A stretch of DNA of 64,000 nucleotides. Origin: Congzhengia sp045635085 (GTDB lineage: Bacteria > Bacillota > Clostridia > UBA1381 > UBA9506). Made by a program: the position numbers and the translations under genes. A model generated the notes under the pieces. That model had not been told where the DNA came from. It saw only the letters and a list, made by a program, of their open reading frames with translations, and made no database searches. Positions 39,330 to 47,787 of this stretch are shown piece by piece. Positions within the stretch are counted from its first letter, which is position 1. Each line of letters opens with the position of its first letter. The stretch spans positions 41,896 to 105,895 of the forward strand of contig JAZRBM010000006.1 of NCBI GenBank assembly GCA_045635085.1. Reading direction: 5' to 3'.

Positions 39330-41159
39330 TTAATTATCAGCTGGGTGATATGTAGGAACTACTTCTTTTAAAGTTTCTTTTATTTCGTCATCGCTTTTGC
39401 TTAAGCAGCTATTTAACAATGACAGCTTTTTATCCAGAGTTTTGATATCGATATCGATGGGCTGACCGATAAAGATTTTGTTATGGCTGGTACTCTTTAG
39501 CCCTTCTTCGCTCATTAAAAGCTCTTCGTATAGTTTTTCGCCCTCTCTTAACCCTGTAAATTCAATTTTTATATCTTCGTCAGGTACATAGCCTGAAAGT
39601 CTGATAACTTTTTTAGCTAAATCGTATATTTTTACAGGCTCTCCCATGTCAAGTACAAAAATTTCTCCACCTTTGGCGTATGATGCTGCCTGAAGAACAA
39701 GCTGTGCTGCTTCGGGTATTGTCATAAAGAAACGTGTGATTTCAGGGTGTGTTACTGTTACGGGACCGCCTGATTTTATTTGTTTTTTAAATCTTGGTAC
39801 AACTGACCCGTGAGAGCCTAAAACATTACCAAAACGAACAGCAACAAATTCGGTTTTACTAAGTCCTGAAAACGTTTGTATAATCATTTCACATAATCTT
39901 TTAGTTGCGCCCATTACATTAGTGGGGTTAACTGCTTTGTCCGTAGAAATCATAACAAAACGTGAAACATTATGCCTGATAGCGCAGTTTGCTACGTTAT
40001 ATGTTCCGAACACGTTGTTTTTAATAGCTTCTGACGGAGAAAACTCCATCAATGGAACATGTTTATGGGCTGCGGCGTGAAAGACGATGTCGGGTTTATG
40101 AAGGTCAAAGATCTGATCTATTCGCTCTTTGTCGCGAATTGATGCAATAATAACATCAATACATGGGTTTTTGTATGTATCTTCTAATTCGTTCTGGAGT
40201 TCATAGGTGGTGTTTTCGTATATATCCAAAATAATAAGCCTTTTTGGGTTGAACTTGATAATCTGTCTGCACAGCTCTGAGCCAATAGAACCACCACCGC
40301 CGGTGACTAAAACTGTTTTTCCGCAGATGTTATCGGCAATCAGTTGGTTATCTAAAACAATCGGCTCTCTTTCTAAAAGGTCTTCTATTTCGATATCTCT
40401 CAATTTATTAAAGTCTATATTTTCACCCAGCATATCTGCAATGCCCGGTAAAATTTTGATTTTACAGCCTGTTTTGCTGCATAAATCCAGAATTTTTCGC
40501 TTTTCAGCAAGCGGAAGGGAGTGTATTGCAAATATAATTTCTTCTACTCCCTCTTTTAAACAGATGCCCAAAATCTCATCTCTTCCACCCAAAACTTTTG
40601 TACCGTAGATGCGCGCGTTGTGTTTTGCTTTATCGTCGTCAATAAGGCCGACTATGTCGTATTTAAAGAGCTTGTTTTCTGCAATTTCTCTTAAAAACAA
40701 TATAGCCAGACTGCCTGCGCCTATTATGAGTGTTTTGGTTGTCCTTTCTTTGTTTATCGCAAGTGAGAAGTTGTTTATAAATCTTATTAAAAATCTCACC
40801 GCACAAAGAAGAGCAATAATAAAGATATTTGCAACAGCATTTATTTTCGGTGATATTGAAAGTGTGCAGAGCCTAAATCCCAGCAATGTATTTATAAGAC
40901 CTGACACCATACAGATTCCGATTAAAATGGCATAGTCCTTAGCACCTGCAAAAACCCAATGTGTTCTATACATATTTGTAATGTTAAATCCGATAAAATA
41001 GACAAACGCTGAAGTCATGATAAGTGGTAGTCCGGCTGTAAATCTTATAAATACGTCTGATTTGTCAAAGGCTATTAATATCGCTCCTATATATGCAAGA
41101 GCGCATAAAATTATGTCGATTAAAAGCAAATACCTGTTTCGCACAACAAAGTTTTTCAT
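39330..41159 (-). CDS. Membrane-bound nucleoside-diphosphate-sugar 4,6-dehydratase (CapD/PglF/WbpM type)
   Basis: 609 residues. Four N-terminal membrane helices (about residues 1-130) precede a first Rossmann-like domain (LIIGAGSLAILFLRE) and the SDR dehydratase domain with VTGGGGSIGSELCRQI near residue 285. TDKAVNPTNVMGATKR contains the Met-x3-Lys that replaces Tyr-x3-Lys in this subfamily. It converts UDP-GlcNAc to its 4-keto-6-deoxy derivative for capsule, O-glycan or bacillosamine-type sugars. It stands alone; the IS200 element ends 14 bp beyond its stop. Confidence 0.92.
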   Translation of the reverse strand: MKNFVVRNRYLLLIDIILCALAYIGAILIAFDKSDVFIRFTAGLPLIMTSAFVYFIGFNITNMYRTHWVFAGAKDYAILIGICMVSGLINTLLGFRLCTLSISPKINAVANIFIIALLCAVRFLIRFINNFSLAINKERTTKTLIIGAGSLAILFLREIAENKLFKYDIVGLIDDDKAKHNARIYGTKVLGGRDEILGICLKEGVEEIIFAIHSLPLAEKRKILDLCSKTGCKIKILPGIADMLGENIDFNKLRDIEIEDLLEREPIVLDNQLIADNICGKTVLVTGGGGSIGSELCRQIIKFNPKRLIILDIYENTTYELQNELEDTYKNPCIDVIIASIRDKERIDQIFDLHKPDIVFHAAAHKHVPLMEFSPSEAIKNNVFGTYNVANCAIRHNVSRFVMISTDKAVNPTNVMGATKRLCEMIIQTFSGLSKTEFVAVRFGNVLGSHGSVVPRFKKQIKSGGPVTVTHPEITRFFMTIPEAAQLVLQAASYAKGGEIFVLDMGEPVKIYDLAKKVIRLSGYVPDEDIKIEFTGLREGEKLYEELLMSEEGLKSTSHNKIFIGQPIDIDIKTLDKKLSLLNSCLSKSDDEIKETLKEVVPTYHPADN

Positions 41160-41328
41160 TTTTTTACCTCTTAATAATTTTTCTTACAAAATCCCAAATA
41201 ATATCATACATGTCATTTTAACATATTTGCTGAATAATGTCAATAAATATGTTTTTTATTGTGCATATTACACAATTGTAGAGGTCGCATTAAAAATGTA
41301 TTCAATTTTTTAATATTAGTTTTCCTCT

Positions 41329-42126
41329 TTAACTAAACATTTTTTTATATTCACGGGGAGGTGCTCCATATTTTGCTTTAAATCGTCTTGAAAAATAAAA
41401 CTGGTCTGAAAAACCTAACTTTTCGCTGATTTCAAGTATGGAACGATTACCTTTTAGCAGCATACGGCTTGCTTCAGATAGTAAAATATCATAAAGATAT
41501 TCCTGCACCGACATAGAAAGCTCCTTTTTAAAATGTTTCGTAAGTGTACTCTTGGAAACAAAGGCGTTTTGAGCAATTTCTGTCGTGGTGAGTCCTGCTG
41601 AAAGATGTTGATTGATATATTCAACAGCATGCAACACAGGTAAAGAACGAGAAGCCATTTCCAAAGTAATGCTGTTTGTTTCTAAAATTGTCAGCACGGT
41701 TTCGTAAACAAAGTGATGCACCCGCATGGCATCGACTATATTATCAGTGTTTTTTAGATTTTTAAGTAAAAAATCTATGGGAATATCGACTTTGGCGGTT
41801 AAAGGAGAGCGGCAGTAATACAGCAAATCCAAACGGTCAGCGTGGCAGAGCTTAATATGAAAATATAAATGGTCCATGTAGTCGTCACAACGGTATATAA
41901 AACGACACCTTGAAGGCAAAAGATACCAGTTCCCGGCGTGAAGTTCGATCGCGCCATTTTCGGTTTCTATTGTGGCACGACCTTTCACAATGTAATACAA
42001 AAAAGAAAAGGAAGGATCAACAACTTCGCCCTGCCAATTTCTATCTACCGTTGCCCGACCGTAAACAAGCATAAAAAGCTGTAACTGATTTAATTTTTCG
42101 CAAAGAGCTGCGTTTTTTATATTCAT
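41329..42126 (-). CDS. AraC-family transcriptional regulator
   Basis: 265 residues from ATG 42126 (GGAGA ribosome binding site), 8 codons inside the longest frame. The N-terminal 150 residues are a cupin sensor domain (GRATIETENGAIELHAGNWY); the C-terminal 100 carry two helix-turn-helix motifs: TTTEIAQNAFVSKSTLTKHF and ILEISEKLGFSDQFYFSRRF. It is divergent from the two paralogous genes at 42244 and 43038 and separated by 117 bp, so it very likely activates them. Ligand unknown. Confidence 0.9.
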   Translation of the reverse strand: MNIKNAALCEKLNQLQLFMLVYGRATVDRNWQGEVVDPSFSFLYYIVKGRATIETENGAIELHAGNWYLLPSRCRFIYRCDDYMDHLYFHIKLCHADRLDLLYYCRSPLTAKVDIPIDFLLKNLKNTDNIVDAMRVHHFVYETVLTILETNSITLEMASRSLPVLHAVEYINQHLSAGLTTTEIAQNAFVSKSTLTKHFKKELSMSVQEYLYDILLSEASRMLLKGNRSILEISEKLGFSDQFYFSRRFKAKYGAPPREYKKMFS

Positions 42127-42160
42127 ACTCAAATCTCCATATTTACGCACCGATTTTTAC

Positions 42161-42188
42161 TTGATTTTACAAGCGTTTATGATATAAT
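42161..42188 (+). promoter_or_regulatory. Promoter of the paralogous gene pair
   Basis: TTGATT (42161-42166), 16-bp spacer, TATAAT (42183-42188). Confidence 0.7.
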
Positions 42189-42194
42189 TAAAGT

Positions 42195-42216
42195 GCATAA
42201 TTGCATAATAGCATAA
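42195..42216 (+). promoter_or_regulatory. Three GCATAA direct repeats, operator candidate
   Basis: GCATAA at 42195, 42203 and 42211, spaced 8 bp, just downstream of the -10 box. Direct repeats suit an AraC-type protein, but the position after the promoter would favour repression. Inference. Confidence 0.4.
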
Positions 42217-42243
42217 AAATGTCGTAAAATCAAGGAGGTAAAA

Positions 42244-43041
42244 ATGAAATTAAGAGAAAAGACCTGGCTTTGGGGACTTAACCCGGGAGCCGATCATTAC
42301 GGAGATGAAAATGGGCTAGTAGGATATAACAGAATGACACCTTTTGAAGGTGCTTACTATTTTGGTACAAAAAATCTAATAAGAGCTGAACGATTTGGCT
42401 TTCCCAAAGCTCCGCTTGACGGTGAGGCAGAAAGATTTGATGCTCTTGATAAAACTGTCTGGACAGTTGACCCAACCAGACCTGAAACAATAGATGAAAT
42501 TATAAGAGTTGCAAAATATCATAAAAACATAAAGGGTGCTATTATCCACACTGATGTTGAGATGTATGAATTTTCTGCTCCTGATATTTCACTGATTGCC
42601 GAAGCAAGAAGAAAACTAAAAGAGGCACTCGGTAATGAATTTTTGATATGGATTCAGTTTTACGGGATAGCTGTAGACGTTCTTAAGGCTTCAATTACAC
42701 CTTATTTTGAGCTTGCTGATGTCATATGCTTTTTTAACAGAGGAGCTATTGAAATTCACGAACTGGATAATTATCTTGCGTCAATCAACCGATACGGCGG
42801 AAAGGAAAAGAAAATTATATGGGGTGCATATTTTTGGGATTTCCAGAGAAAAACGATTATGTCACCCGCTTCTGTAAGATGTTGTCTTGACAAATATCGC
42901 CAGTGGATAAAGGCGGGCAGTATTGATGGAATGATTTTATATTCTAACACTCTTGCTGATATAAATCTTGCTGCTTCTTATGAGGCCAAAAAGTGGATGG
43001 AAGAGCATGGTGATGAAGAAGTAGAGGAGGAAACGAAATGA
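42244..43041 (+). CDS. Conserved hypothetical protein, first of two tandem paralogues
   Basis: 265 residues, ribosome binding site AAGGAGG. It begins MKLREKTWLWGLNPGAD, and its alternation of strands and helices with conserved WDF, Asp and Trp residues suggests a TIM-barrel, glycosidase-like fold: IIHTDVEMYEF, IWIQFYG, IIWGAYFWDF and GMILYSN would be barrel strands. No signal peptide or membrane helix. About 35% identical by eye to the next gene, to which it is coupled by a 4-bp overlap. I do not recognise the family. An AraC regulator next to it suggests carbohydrate control. Confidence 0.75.
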   Translation: MKLREKTWLWGLNPGADHYGDENGLVGYNRMTPFEGAYYFGTKNLIRAERFGFPKAPLDGEAERFDALDKTVWTVDPTRPETIDEIIRVAKYHKNIKGAIIHTDVEMYEFSAPDISLIAEARRKLKEALGNEFLIWIQFYGIAVDVLKASITPYFELADVICFFNRGAIEIHELDNYLASINRYGGKEKKIIWGAYFWDFQRKTIMSPASVRCCLDKYRQWIKAGSIDGMILYSNTLADINLAASYEAKKWMEEHGDEEVEEETK

Positions 43042-43808
43042 AACTTCGTGAAAAATTCTGGTTATGGGGACAAACTCCCAATCTTCACCACAGAGCTAGC
43101 ACCTACGGACTTACCAGCATCAATAAAATGACTGCCTTTGAGGGAGCAATGTACTTCGGCATCCCTAATGTTTGCCGCGTTATGATGGGAGGATATCCGG
43201 AGCCACCATTTGAAAATGAGGCGATGGTTCTTGATTCTATGGATAAGGTTGTCTGGGGAATGGATGTCAATGACAAGGAGATAAGAGAAGCAGTTGTAGA
43301 GGTTGCCAATAATCATCCAAATATTATTGGTGCTGTACTTGATGATTTTTTCAGCAATAGCAGCCTTGCAAAACAACCCCCCTCGGCAGTAAGAGAAGCA
43401 AGAGAACTTTTACATACCTGTGCAAATCGTCCGCTTGAGTTGTGGTCTGTCATATACTGCACAGAGCTTTTTGAAGACAGAGTACCATACATTAATGAAT
43501 GTGATGTACTAACTTTTTGGACTATTAACGCAAAATACCTTATTAATCTTGAGAAAAACTTCGAAAAGCTTAAACTCCTTGCGCCGGATAAACCCATTTA
43601 CTGTGGATGTTATATGTGGGACTATCATCGTCAGCGTCATATACCAAATAGTCTAATGGAATATCAGCTTGATCTTTATTATAAGTGGCTTAAAGAAGGA
43701 AAAATTGAGGGCGTGATTCTCTGTTCTAATTGCATCGGAGATATTGGTCTTGATGCAGTTTCTCTCACAAAGGCATGGCTTAATAAACACGGTGATGAAG
43801 AAATATAA
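43038..43808 (+). CDS. Conserved hypothetical protein, second tandem paralogue
   Basis: 256 residues, starting in ATGA overlap with the stop of its paralogue; ribosome binding site GAGGAGG. It shares MKLREK.WLWG, the NKMT.FEGA.YFG block, GCYMWDYHR (paralogue GAYFWDFQR) and a common C-terminal KxWxxxHGDEE end. Where this copy has AVLDDFFSN, the first has AIIHTDVEM, so the putative active-site acids differ; the two may have diverged in substrate, or one may be a non-catalytic partner. Cytoplasmic. Function unknown. Confidence 0.75.
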   Translation: MKLREKFWLWGQTPNLHHRASTYGLTSINKMTAFEGAMYFGIPNVCRVMMGGYPEPPFENEAMVLDSMDKVVWGMDVNDKEIREAVVEVANNHPNIIGAVLDDFFSNSSLAKQPPSAVREARELLHTCANRPLELWSVIYCTELFEDRVPYINECDVLTFWTINAKYLINLEKNFEKLKLLAPDKPIYCGCYMWDYHRQRHIPNSLMEYQLDLYYKWLKEGKIEGVILCSNCIGDIGLDAVSLTKAWLNKHGDEEI

Positions 43809-43825
43809 AAAATCCTGAATTTCAC

Positions 43826-43865
43826 TACACCTCTATTGTTCTTTGACAATAGAGGTGTATTTTTG
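43826..43865 (+). terminator. Terminator of the paralogous pair
   Basis: TACACCTCTATTGT (43826-43839) pairs perfectly with ACAATAGAGGTGTA (43846-43859), then T run. Confidence 0.9.
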
Positions 43866-43956
43866 TAGTAATGCCCTATAATAAAATTGTCGCTCAAAAC
43901 CTTTTTTAAAAAACTTACCTTTTTAAATCAGTTTTATCTAAAATTTTTAAAAGTGG

Positions 43957-43985
43957 TTGACAAAACGAAGCTTATTTTATATTAT
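43957..43985 (+). promoter_or_regulatory. Promoter of the YwaF-like gene
   Basis: TTGACA (43957-43962), 17-bp spacer, TATTAT (43980-43985). The TTG of this -35 box is an in-frame but false start codon. Confidence 0.85.
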
Positions 43986-44031
43986 TTCAAATATATTGTT
44001 TGAAATATTTTGTAAGAAAAGGGGGAAAAAG

Positions 44032-44760
44032 GTGTTTTTAGCAAAGATTGGTCAGTATGATTCCTGCGGATTGTTTGGTTTGGGACACATAGCATTCCTT
44101 TTTGTGACGATTATTTTAATCTTTGTAATGCTTCGTCATTTTAAAGATAAAAGCATTGCAGAAGTAGAAAAAAACATAAAGGTAGTTACGATAATAATTT
44201 GGATTTTAGAAATCCTTAGGATAGCGTACAAACTTTATTGTGGTGAGTATAAGTTTTTGGATAGCTACGTTCCTTTGTTTTATTGTAGCGCCTTTTTATA
44301 TGCCGGACTGCTTTCATCTTTCGGAAGCGGTATGATAAAAAGAGCAGGTGATGTGGTATTGGCCACAGGGGGTCTTGTTGGCGGGACAATTTTTTTGATA
44401 TTTCCAATGACCTCATTGCCTGATTATCCTGCGTTTCATTTTATCAGTTTTCATAGCTTTTTTTACCATGGAGCTATGGTTTATGTAGGGTGTCTTTTGT
44501 GCCTGACAAATTATGTAGAATTAAAAATAGGTGATATCTGGCTATATGCAATGTTTGTCGGTGCTATGTGTTTTATAGCGCTCATAATAAACAATATATT
44601 TGATTGCAATCTTATGTTCATATCAAAGGCTTTCCCGGGCAAATTAGGAAAAGTGTTGTTTGTATCAACAGGGAAATTATATACGCCGCTAGCTGTTTTG
44701 GTGCATCTTTTCCTCCCATATTATGCAGTATACGGAATAGCAAAAAAATCTCAACGATAA
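44032..44760 (+). CDS. YwaF-family (TIGR02206-like) integral membrane protein
   Basis: 242 residues from GTG 44032 (GGGGG ribosome binding site, 7 bp away). About six to seven membrane helices. Conserved HIAFLF near the N-terminus, VPLFYCSAFLYAGLL, and FHSFFYHGAMVYVG, with the His residues typical of the YwaF/TMEM164 family. The function of this family in bacteria is not established. Monocistronic, with the stop codon lying inside the terminator stem. Confidence 0.8.
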   Translation: MFLAKIGQYDSCGLFGLGHIAFLFVTIILIFVMLRHFKDKSIAEVEKNIKVVTIIIWILEILRIAYKLYCGEYKFLDSYVPLFYCSAFLYAGLLSSFGSGMIKRAGDVVLATGGLVGGTIFLIFPMTSLPDYPAFHFISFHSFFYHGAMVYVGCLLCLTNYVELKIGDIWLYAMFVGAMCFIALIINNIFDCNLMFISKAFPGKLGKVLFVSTGKLYTPLAVLVHLFLPYYAVYGIAKKSQR

Positions 44761-44782
44761 TTTTTCGTTGAGATTTTTTTAT
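44742..44782. terminator. Bidirectional terminator overlapping the YwaF-like stop codon
   Basis: AAAAAAATCTCAACGA pairs with TCGTTGAGATTTTTTT around TAATTTT. It lies between two convergent genes. Confidence 0.85.
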
Positions 44783-45613
44783 TTAGCTTTCTATGCCGAC
44801 CAACAAGCCGCCTAATTCAGCATAATATGAGCATAATACACCACATGGTTCAATAATTATGTCTGATGCAGGATAGTCATTTAAAATTCGGCTTTTAAGC
44901 TCTTCCGCCAGAGAAATATTGTCGCAATGTGCAATTCTTACTTTCCCTCCGCAAAAATCGCTTGATTTTATATGCTCGTATAAGGTTATGAGAGCTTTTT
45001 TCTCGCCGCGTGGCTTTGATAATGGCTCAAGAGTTCCTACATCTGAGGCCTTGCCTATCACTCTTACGCCAAAAAGCCCTGCAAGATGTGCAATGGCAGG
45101 ATTTACGCGTCCGTTTCTAGCCAGATTTGTAAGCGACTCCAGGCAAAAGAGCAGACGGGTATGTTTTTTGTATTCTTCAATTTTTTCTATAATCTCATCA
45201 AATTTCAGACCGCATTTTATAAGCTCTTGCAGTTTTTCTATTATCAGCTTCATTTCAGGGCCTGTCGACAGAGAGTCTATGATATGAATTTTTGTGTCTT
45301 TATGTGCTTCGCAATAGAGTTTTTTTGCATTTGTTGCAGCGGCAAAGCTGCCTGATAAGGCACTAGTTATGGTAAGCGCGAAAATGTTATCGGCTCCTTC
45401 AAAGCTTTTTTGCCAATCGTAAATATTAGGGCACGAGGTATGTGTCTTTTCTGTAGACGTTTTTATTTTGTGTGCGATAGCTACAGCATCGGCTTCGGGC
45501 GAGTCTACATACTCATCATCGCCGACGGAAACCGTAAGCGGTACAAAACCGTAATCTATTCCATCCATACAATATACATTAGACGATGAATCTGCTACTA
45601 TTTTATATTTCAT
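44783..45613 (-). CDS. DegV-family fatty-acid-binding protein
   Basis: 276 residues from ATG 45613 (GGAGG ribosome binding site); the TTG four codons upstream overlaps that site. IVADSSSN at the N-terminus, THTSCPN and ALTITSALSGSF are the fatty-acid carboxylate-binding blocks. The protein presents acyl chains to a fatty acid kinase (FakA). No fakA is in the window. The promoter is consensus and holds a perfect palindrome between its hexamers. Confidence 0.92.
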   Translation of the reverse strand: MKYKIVADSSSNVYCMDGIDYGFVPLTVSVGDDEYVDSPEADAVAIAHKIKTSTEKTHTSCPNIYDWQKSFEGADNIFALTITSALSGSFAAATNAKKLYCEAHKDTKIHIIDSLSTGPEMKLIIEKLQELIKCGLKFDEIIEKIEEYKKHTRLLFCLESLTNLARNGRVNPAIAHLAGLFGVRVIGKASDVGTLEPLSKPRGEKKALITLYEHIKSSDFCGGKVRIAHCDNISLAEELKSRILNDYPASDIIIEPCGVLCSYYAELGGLLVGIES

Positions 45614-45647
45614 ATATGCCTCCAATGATTAAATAATATCTATATCT

Positions 45648-45676
45648 ATTATACATAGTATTGAATACTATGTCAA
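45648..45676 (-). promoter_or_regulatory. Promoter of the degV gene with embedded palindromic operator
   Basis: Minus strand TTGACA (45671-45676), 17-bp spacer, TATAAT (45648-45653). The spacer is filled by a perfect palindrome, CATAGTATT-g-AATACTATG (45654-45672). A repressor bound there would block RNA polymerase. Confidence 0.8.
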
Positions 45677-45687
45677 GTAGTAAAAAA

Positions 45688-45717
45688 ATAAAACCGCCCT
45701 TTGGCGGTTTTATTTTT
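45688..45717 (-). terminator. Terminator of argC-argB
   Basis: AATAAAACCGCC (45688-45699) pairs with GGCGGTTTTATT (45703-45714); A and T runs on both sides. Confidence 0.88.
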
Positions 45718-46590
45718 TTATTTTTTAAACATAGTTCCAATACCTGTATCTGTAAAGATTTCAAGTATTATTGAGTGAAGTATTCTTCCGTCGATTATAT
45801 GCACTCTGTTTACGCCTTCGTTAACTGCATCCATACAAGCGCGGCTTTTAGGAATCATACCACCTGAAATTGTGCCGTTTTCGATTAGGCTTTCTGCGTT
45901 TTCTGTTGTGATTTCAAATATAATCTTGCCGTTGTTATCCTTAACGCCCTCGACGTCTGTTAAGTAGATTAATTTTTCTGCTTTCATAGATACTGCAACT
46001 GCACTGGCTACTGTATCTGCGTTGATATTATAGCTTTGTCCGTTGTTATCTGTGCCGATAGGGGCGATAACCGGGATATAACCGCCGTCACAAAGAGATT
46101 TGATGATATCTGAATTTACTTTGGTAATTTTTCCTACAAAGCCGACATCTATTTTGTTGCCTTCGGTATCTTCTGTCAGTGGAATACACTCGATAATTCT
46201 TCCGTCTATACCGCAAAGTCCAACAGCCTTGCCACCGTTTATGTTTATGTTTGAAACGACCTCTTTGTTTGTCTTGCCTACTAAAACCATCTGCGCTATT
46301 TTTATTGTGTCGGCATCTGTAACACGAAGACCGTTTATAAACTCGCTTTCAACGTTGTGGGTTTTTAATTCTGCTGAAATGTCAGGACCTCCGCCGTGGA
46401 CAATAACAGGGTTCATACCTACATATTTTAAAAGTGTTATGTCTTCCATAACGGTTCTTTTTAAATCTTCGTTAATCATAGCGTTGCCGCCGTATTTTAT
46501 AACTATAGTTTTGTTATGTAGCTTTTGAATGTAGGGCAGAGCCTCGGTAAGTATACCGGCGCGCTTTATTAATTCGTCTATTGTGTTCAT
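45718..46590 (-). CDS. argB: Acetylglutamate kinase
   Basis: 290 residues. Phosphorylates N-acetylglutamate in arginine synthesis, in the cytoplasm. Motifs: IVIKYGGNAMINE (phosphate loop lysine), VIVHGGGPDIS, INADTVASAVA and LTDVEGVKD. Length is usual for the family. It follows argC by 15 bp. The other arginine genes (argJ, argD, argF) are not in the window, so this is a split argCB operon. Confidence 0.96.
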   Translation of the reverse strand: MNTIDELIKRAGILTEALPYIQKLHNKTIVIKYGGNAMINEDLKRTVMEDITLLKYVGMNPVIVHGGGPDISAELKTHNVESEFINGLRVTDADTIKIAQMVLVGKTNKEVVSNININGGKAVGLCGIDGRIIECIPLTEDTEGNKIDVGFVGKITKVNSDIIKSLCDGGYIPVIAPIGTDNNGQSYNINADTVASAVAVSMKAEKLIYLTDVEGVKDNNGKIIFEITTENAESLIENGTISGGMIPKSRACMDAVNEGVNRVHIIDGRILHSIILEIFTDTGIGTMFKK

Positions 46591-46605
46591 TGGTTATCTC
46601 CTTTA

Positions 46606-47640
46606 TTATACGTAGTAGCCTGGACGGTCTAAACCCTCATATTCAGGCAAATCAAAGAGTAGGTTCATATTCTGGATTGCCTGACCTGCAGCGCCTTTGA
46701 TAAGATTGTCTATTACAGCCACGACAATTACCCGGTTAAGACGTTTGTCAACGGTAAGGCTGATGTCAACATAGTTTGAGCCTGTTACATTTTTGATTTC
46801 CGGTAATGTGTCGAGTATCCTTACGAATTTTTCGCCCTTGTAGAAGTTTTTATAGATATCTAAAAGCTCTTCCTTTGTATAGGGCTTTTTGAGGTTAGCG
46901 TATTCTGTGACCAATATGCCACGCTTCATAGGTACTAAATGAGGCGTAAAGGAGAGGATAATTTCCTCATTTGCCAGGATAGACAGTTCCTGTTCAATTT
47001 CTGATGTGTGGCGATGTGTCGCTACCTTGTATGCTTTCATTGTTTCTGTACATTCGGCAAAATGTGTCTGCAAAGAAAGAGATCTGCCTGCTCCTGAAAC
47101 ACCTGATTTTGCGTCGATTATAATGTTCTTGGTTTCGACAATACCCTCTTTTAATAAAGGAGCCAGTCCAAGGATTGAACAGGTTGTGTAGCAACCGGGG
47201 TTGCCGATGAGAGATGACTTTTTGATTTCGTCTCTGTGAAGCTCACACAGACCGTAAACTGATTTTTCCAAAAGCTCGGGACACGCGTGCTCTACGCCAT
47301 ACCACTCTTTATAAACATTTAAGTCATTATATCTGAAATCTCCGGATAAATCGATAACCTTTAACCCTTTTTCGCAGAGTTCTTTGATAACTTTATGTGA
47401 AACGCCGTGAGGGAGCGCTGTAAATACTACATCGCATTTTTCTGATGCGTGCTCAGCATCGGCCTCTTCCAAAACAATATCACAGATTCCGCGCAAAGAC
47501 GGCATAACGTCGGACATTTTTTGTCCGGTATAGGTTTTTGACGCAAGAGATGTGATTTCAACATTCTTGTGTGCACAAAGTAAACGCACCAATTCTGCGC
47601 CTGCATATCCTGTTGCGCCTAATACACCAACTCTAATCAT
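46606..47640 (-). CDS. argC: N-acetyl-gamma-glutamyl-phosphate reductase
   Basis: 344 residues from ATG 47640, chosen because it begins directly with the Rossmann motif VGVLGATGYAGAELVRLL and has a GAAGGGAAG ribosome binding site; an upstream in-frame ATG lies inside the operator. The catalytic Cys is in GNPGCYTT, and HRHTSEIEQELS is the C-terminal family block. It reduces acetylglutamyl phosphate to the semialdehyde with NADPH. Confidence 0.96.
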   Translation of the reverse strand: MIRVGVLGATGYAGAELVRLLCAHKNVEITSLASKTYTGQKMSDVMPSLRGICDIVLEEADAEHASEKCDVVFTALPHGVSHKVIKELCEKGLKVIDLSGDFRYNDLNVYKEWYGVEHACPELLEKSVYGLCELHRDEIKKSSLIGNPGCYTTCSILGLAPLLKEGIVETKNIIIDAKSGVSGAGRSLSLQTHFAECTETMKAYKVATHRHTSEIEQELSILANEEIILSFTPHLVPMKRGILVTEYANLKKPYTKEELLDIYKNFYKGEKFVRILDTLPEIKNVTGSNYVDISLTVDKRLNRVIVVAVIDNLIKGAAGQAIQNMNLLFDLPEYEGLDRPGYYV

Positions 47641-47670
47641 AGAAAAACTTCCCTTCAAAATTGAAATATG

Positions 47671-47705
47671 TGCATTATTATACATCATAATGCATAAAAA
47701 TGCAA
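47671..47705 (-). promoter_or_regulatory. argC promoter with two ARG boxes
   Basis: Minus strand TTGCAT (47700-47705), 17-bp spacer, TATAAT (47677-47682). Two sequences matching TGNATWWWWATNCA, the ArgR/AhrC box, overlap it: TGCATTATTATACA (47671-47684) and TGCATAAAAATGCA (47691-47704), 20 bp apart. Arginine-dependent repression by ArgR is the expected control. Confidence 0.85.
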
Positions 47706-47787
47706 GTATTATTTTTAAAAATGAGGTTTATTTTTCAAAAAAGTGTCTATAATCTGCAATATACAATAAAATTGGAGTGTGCTGGGC

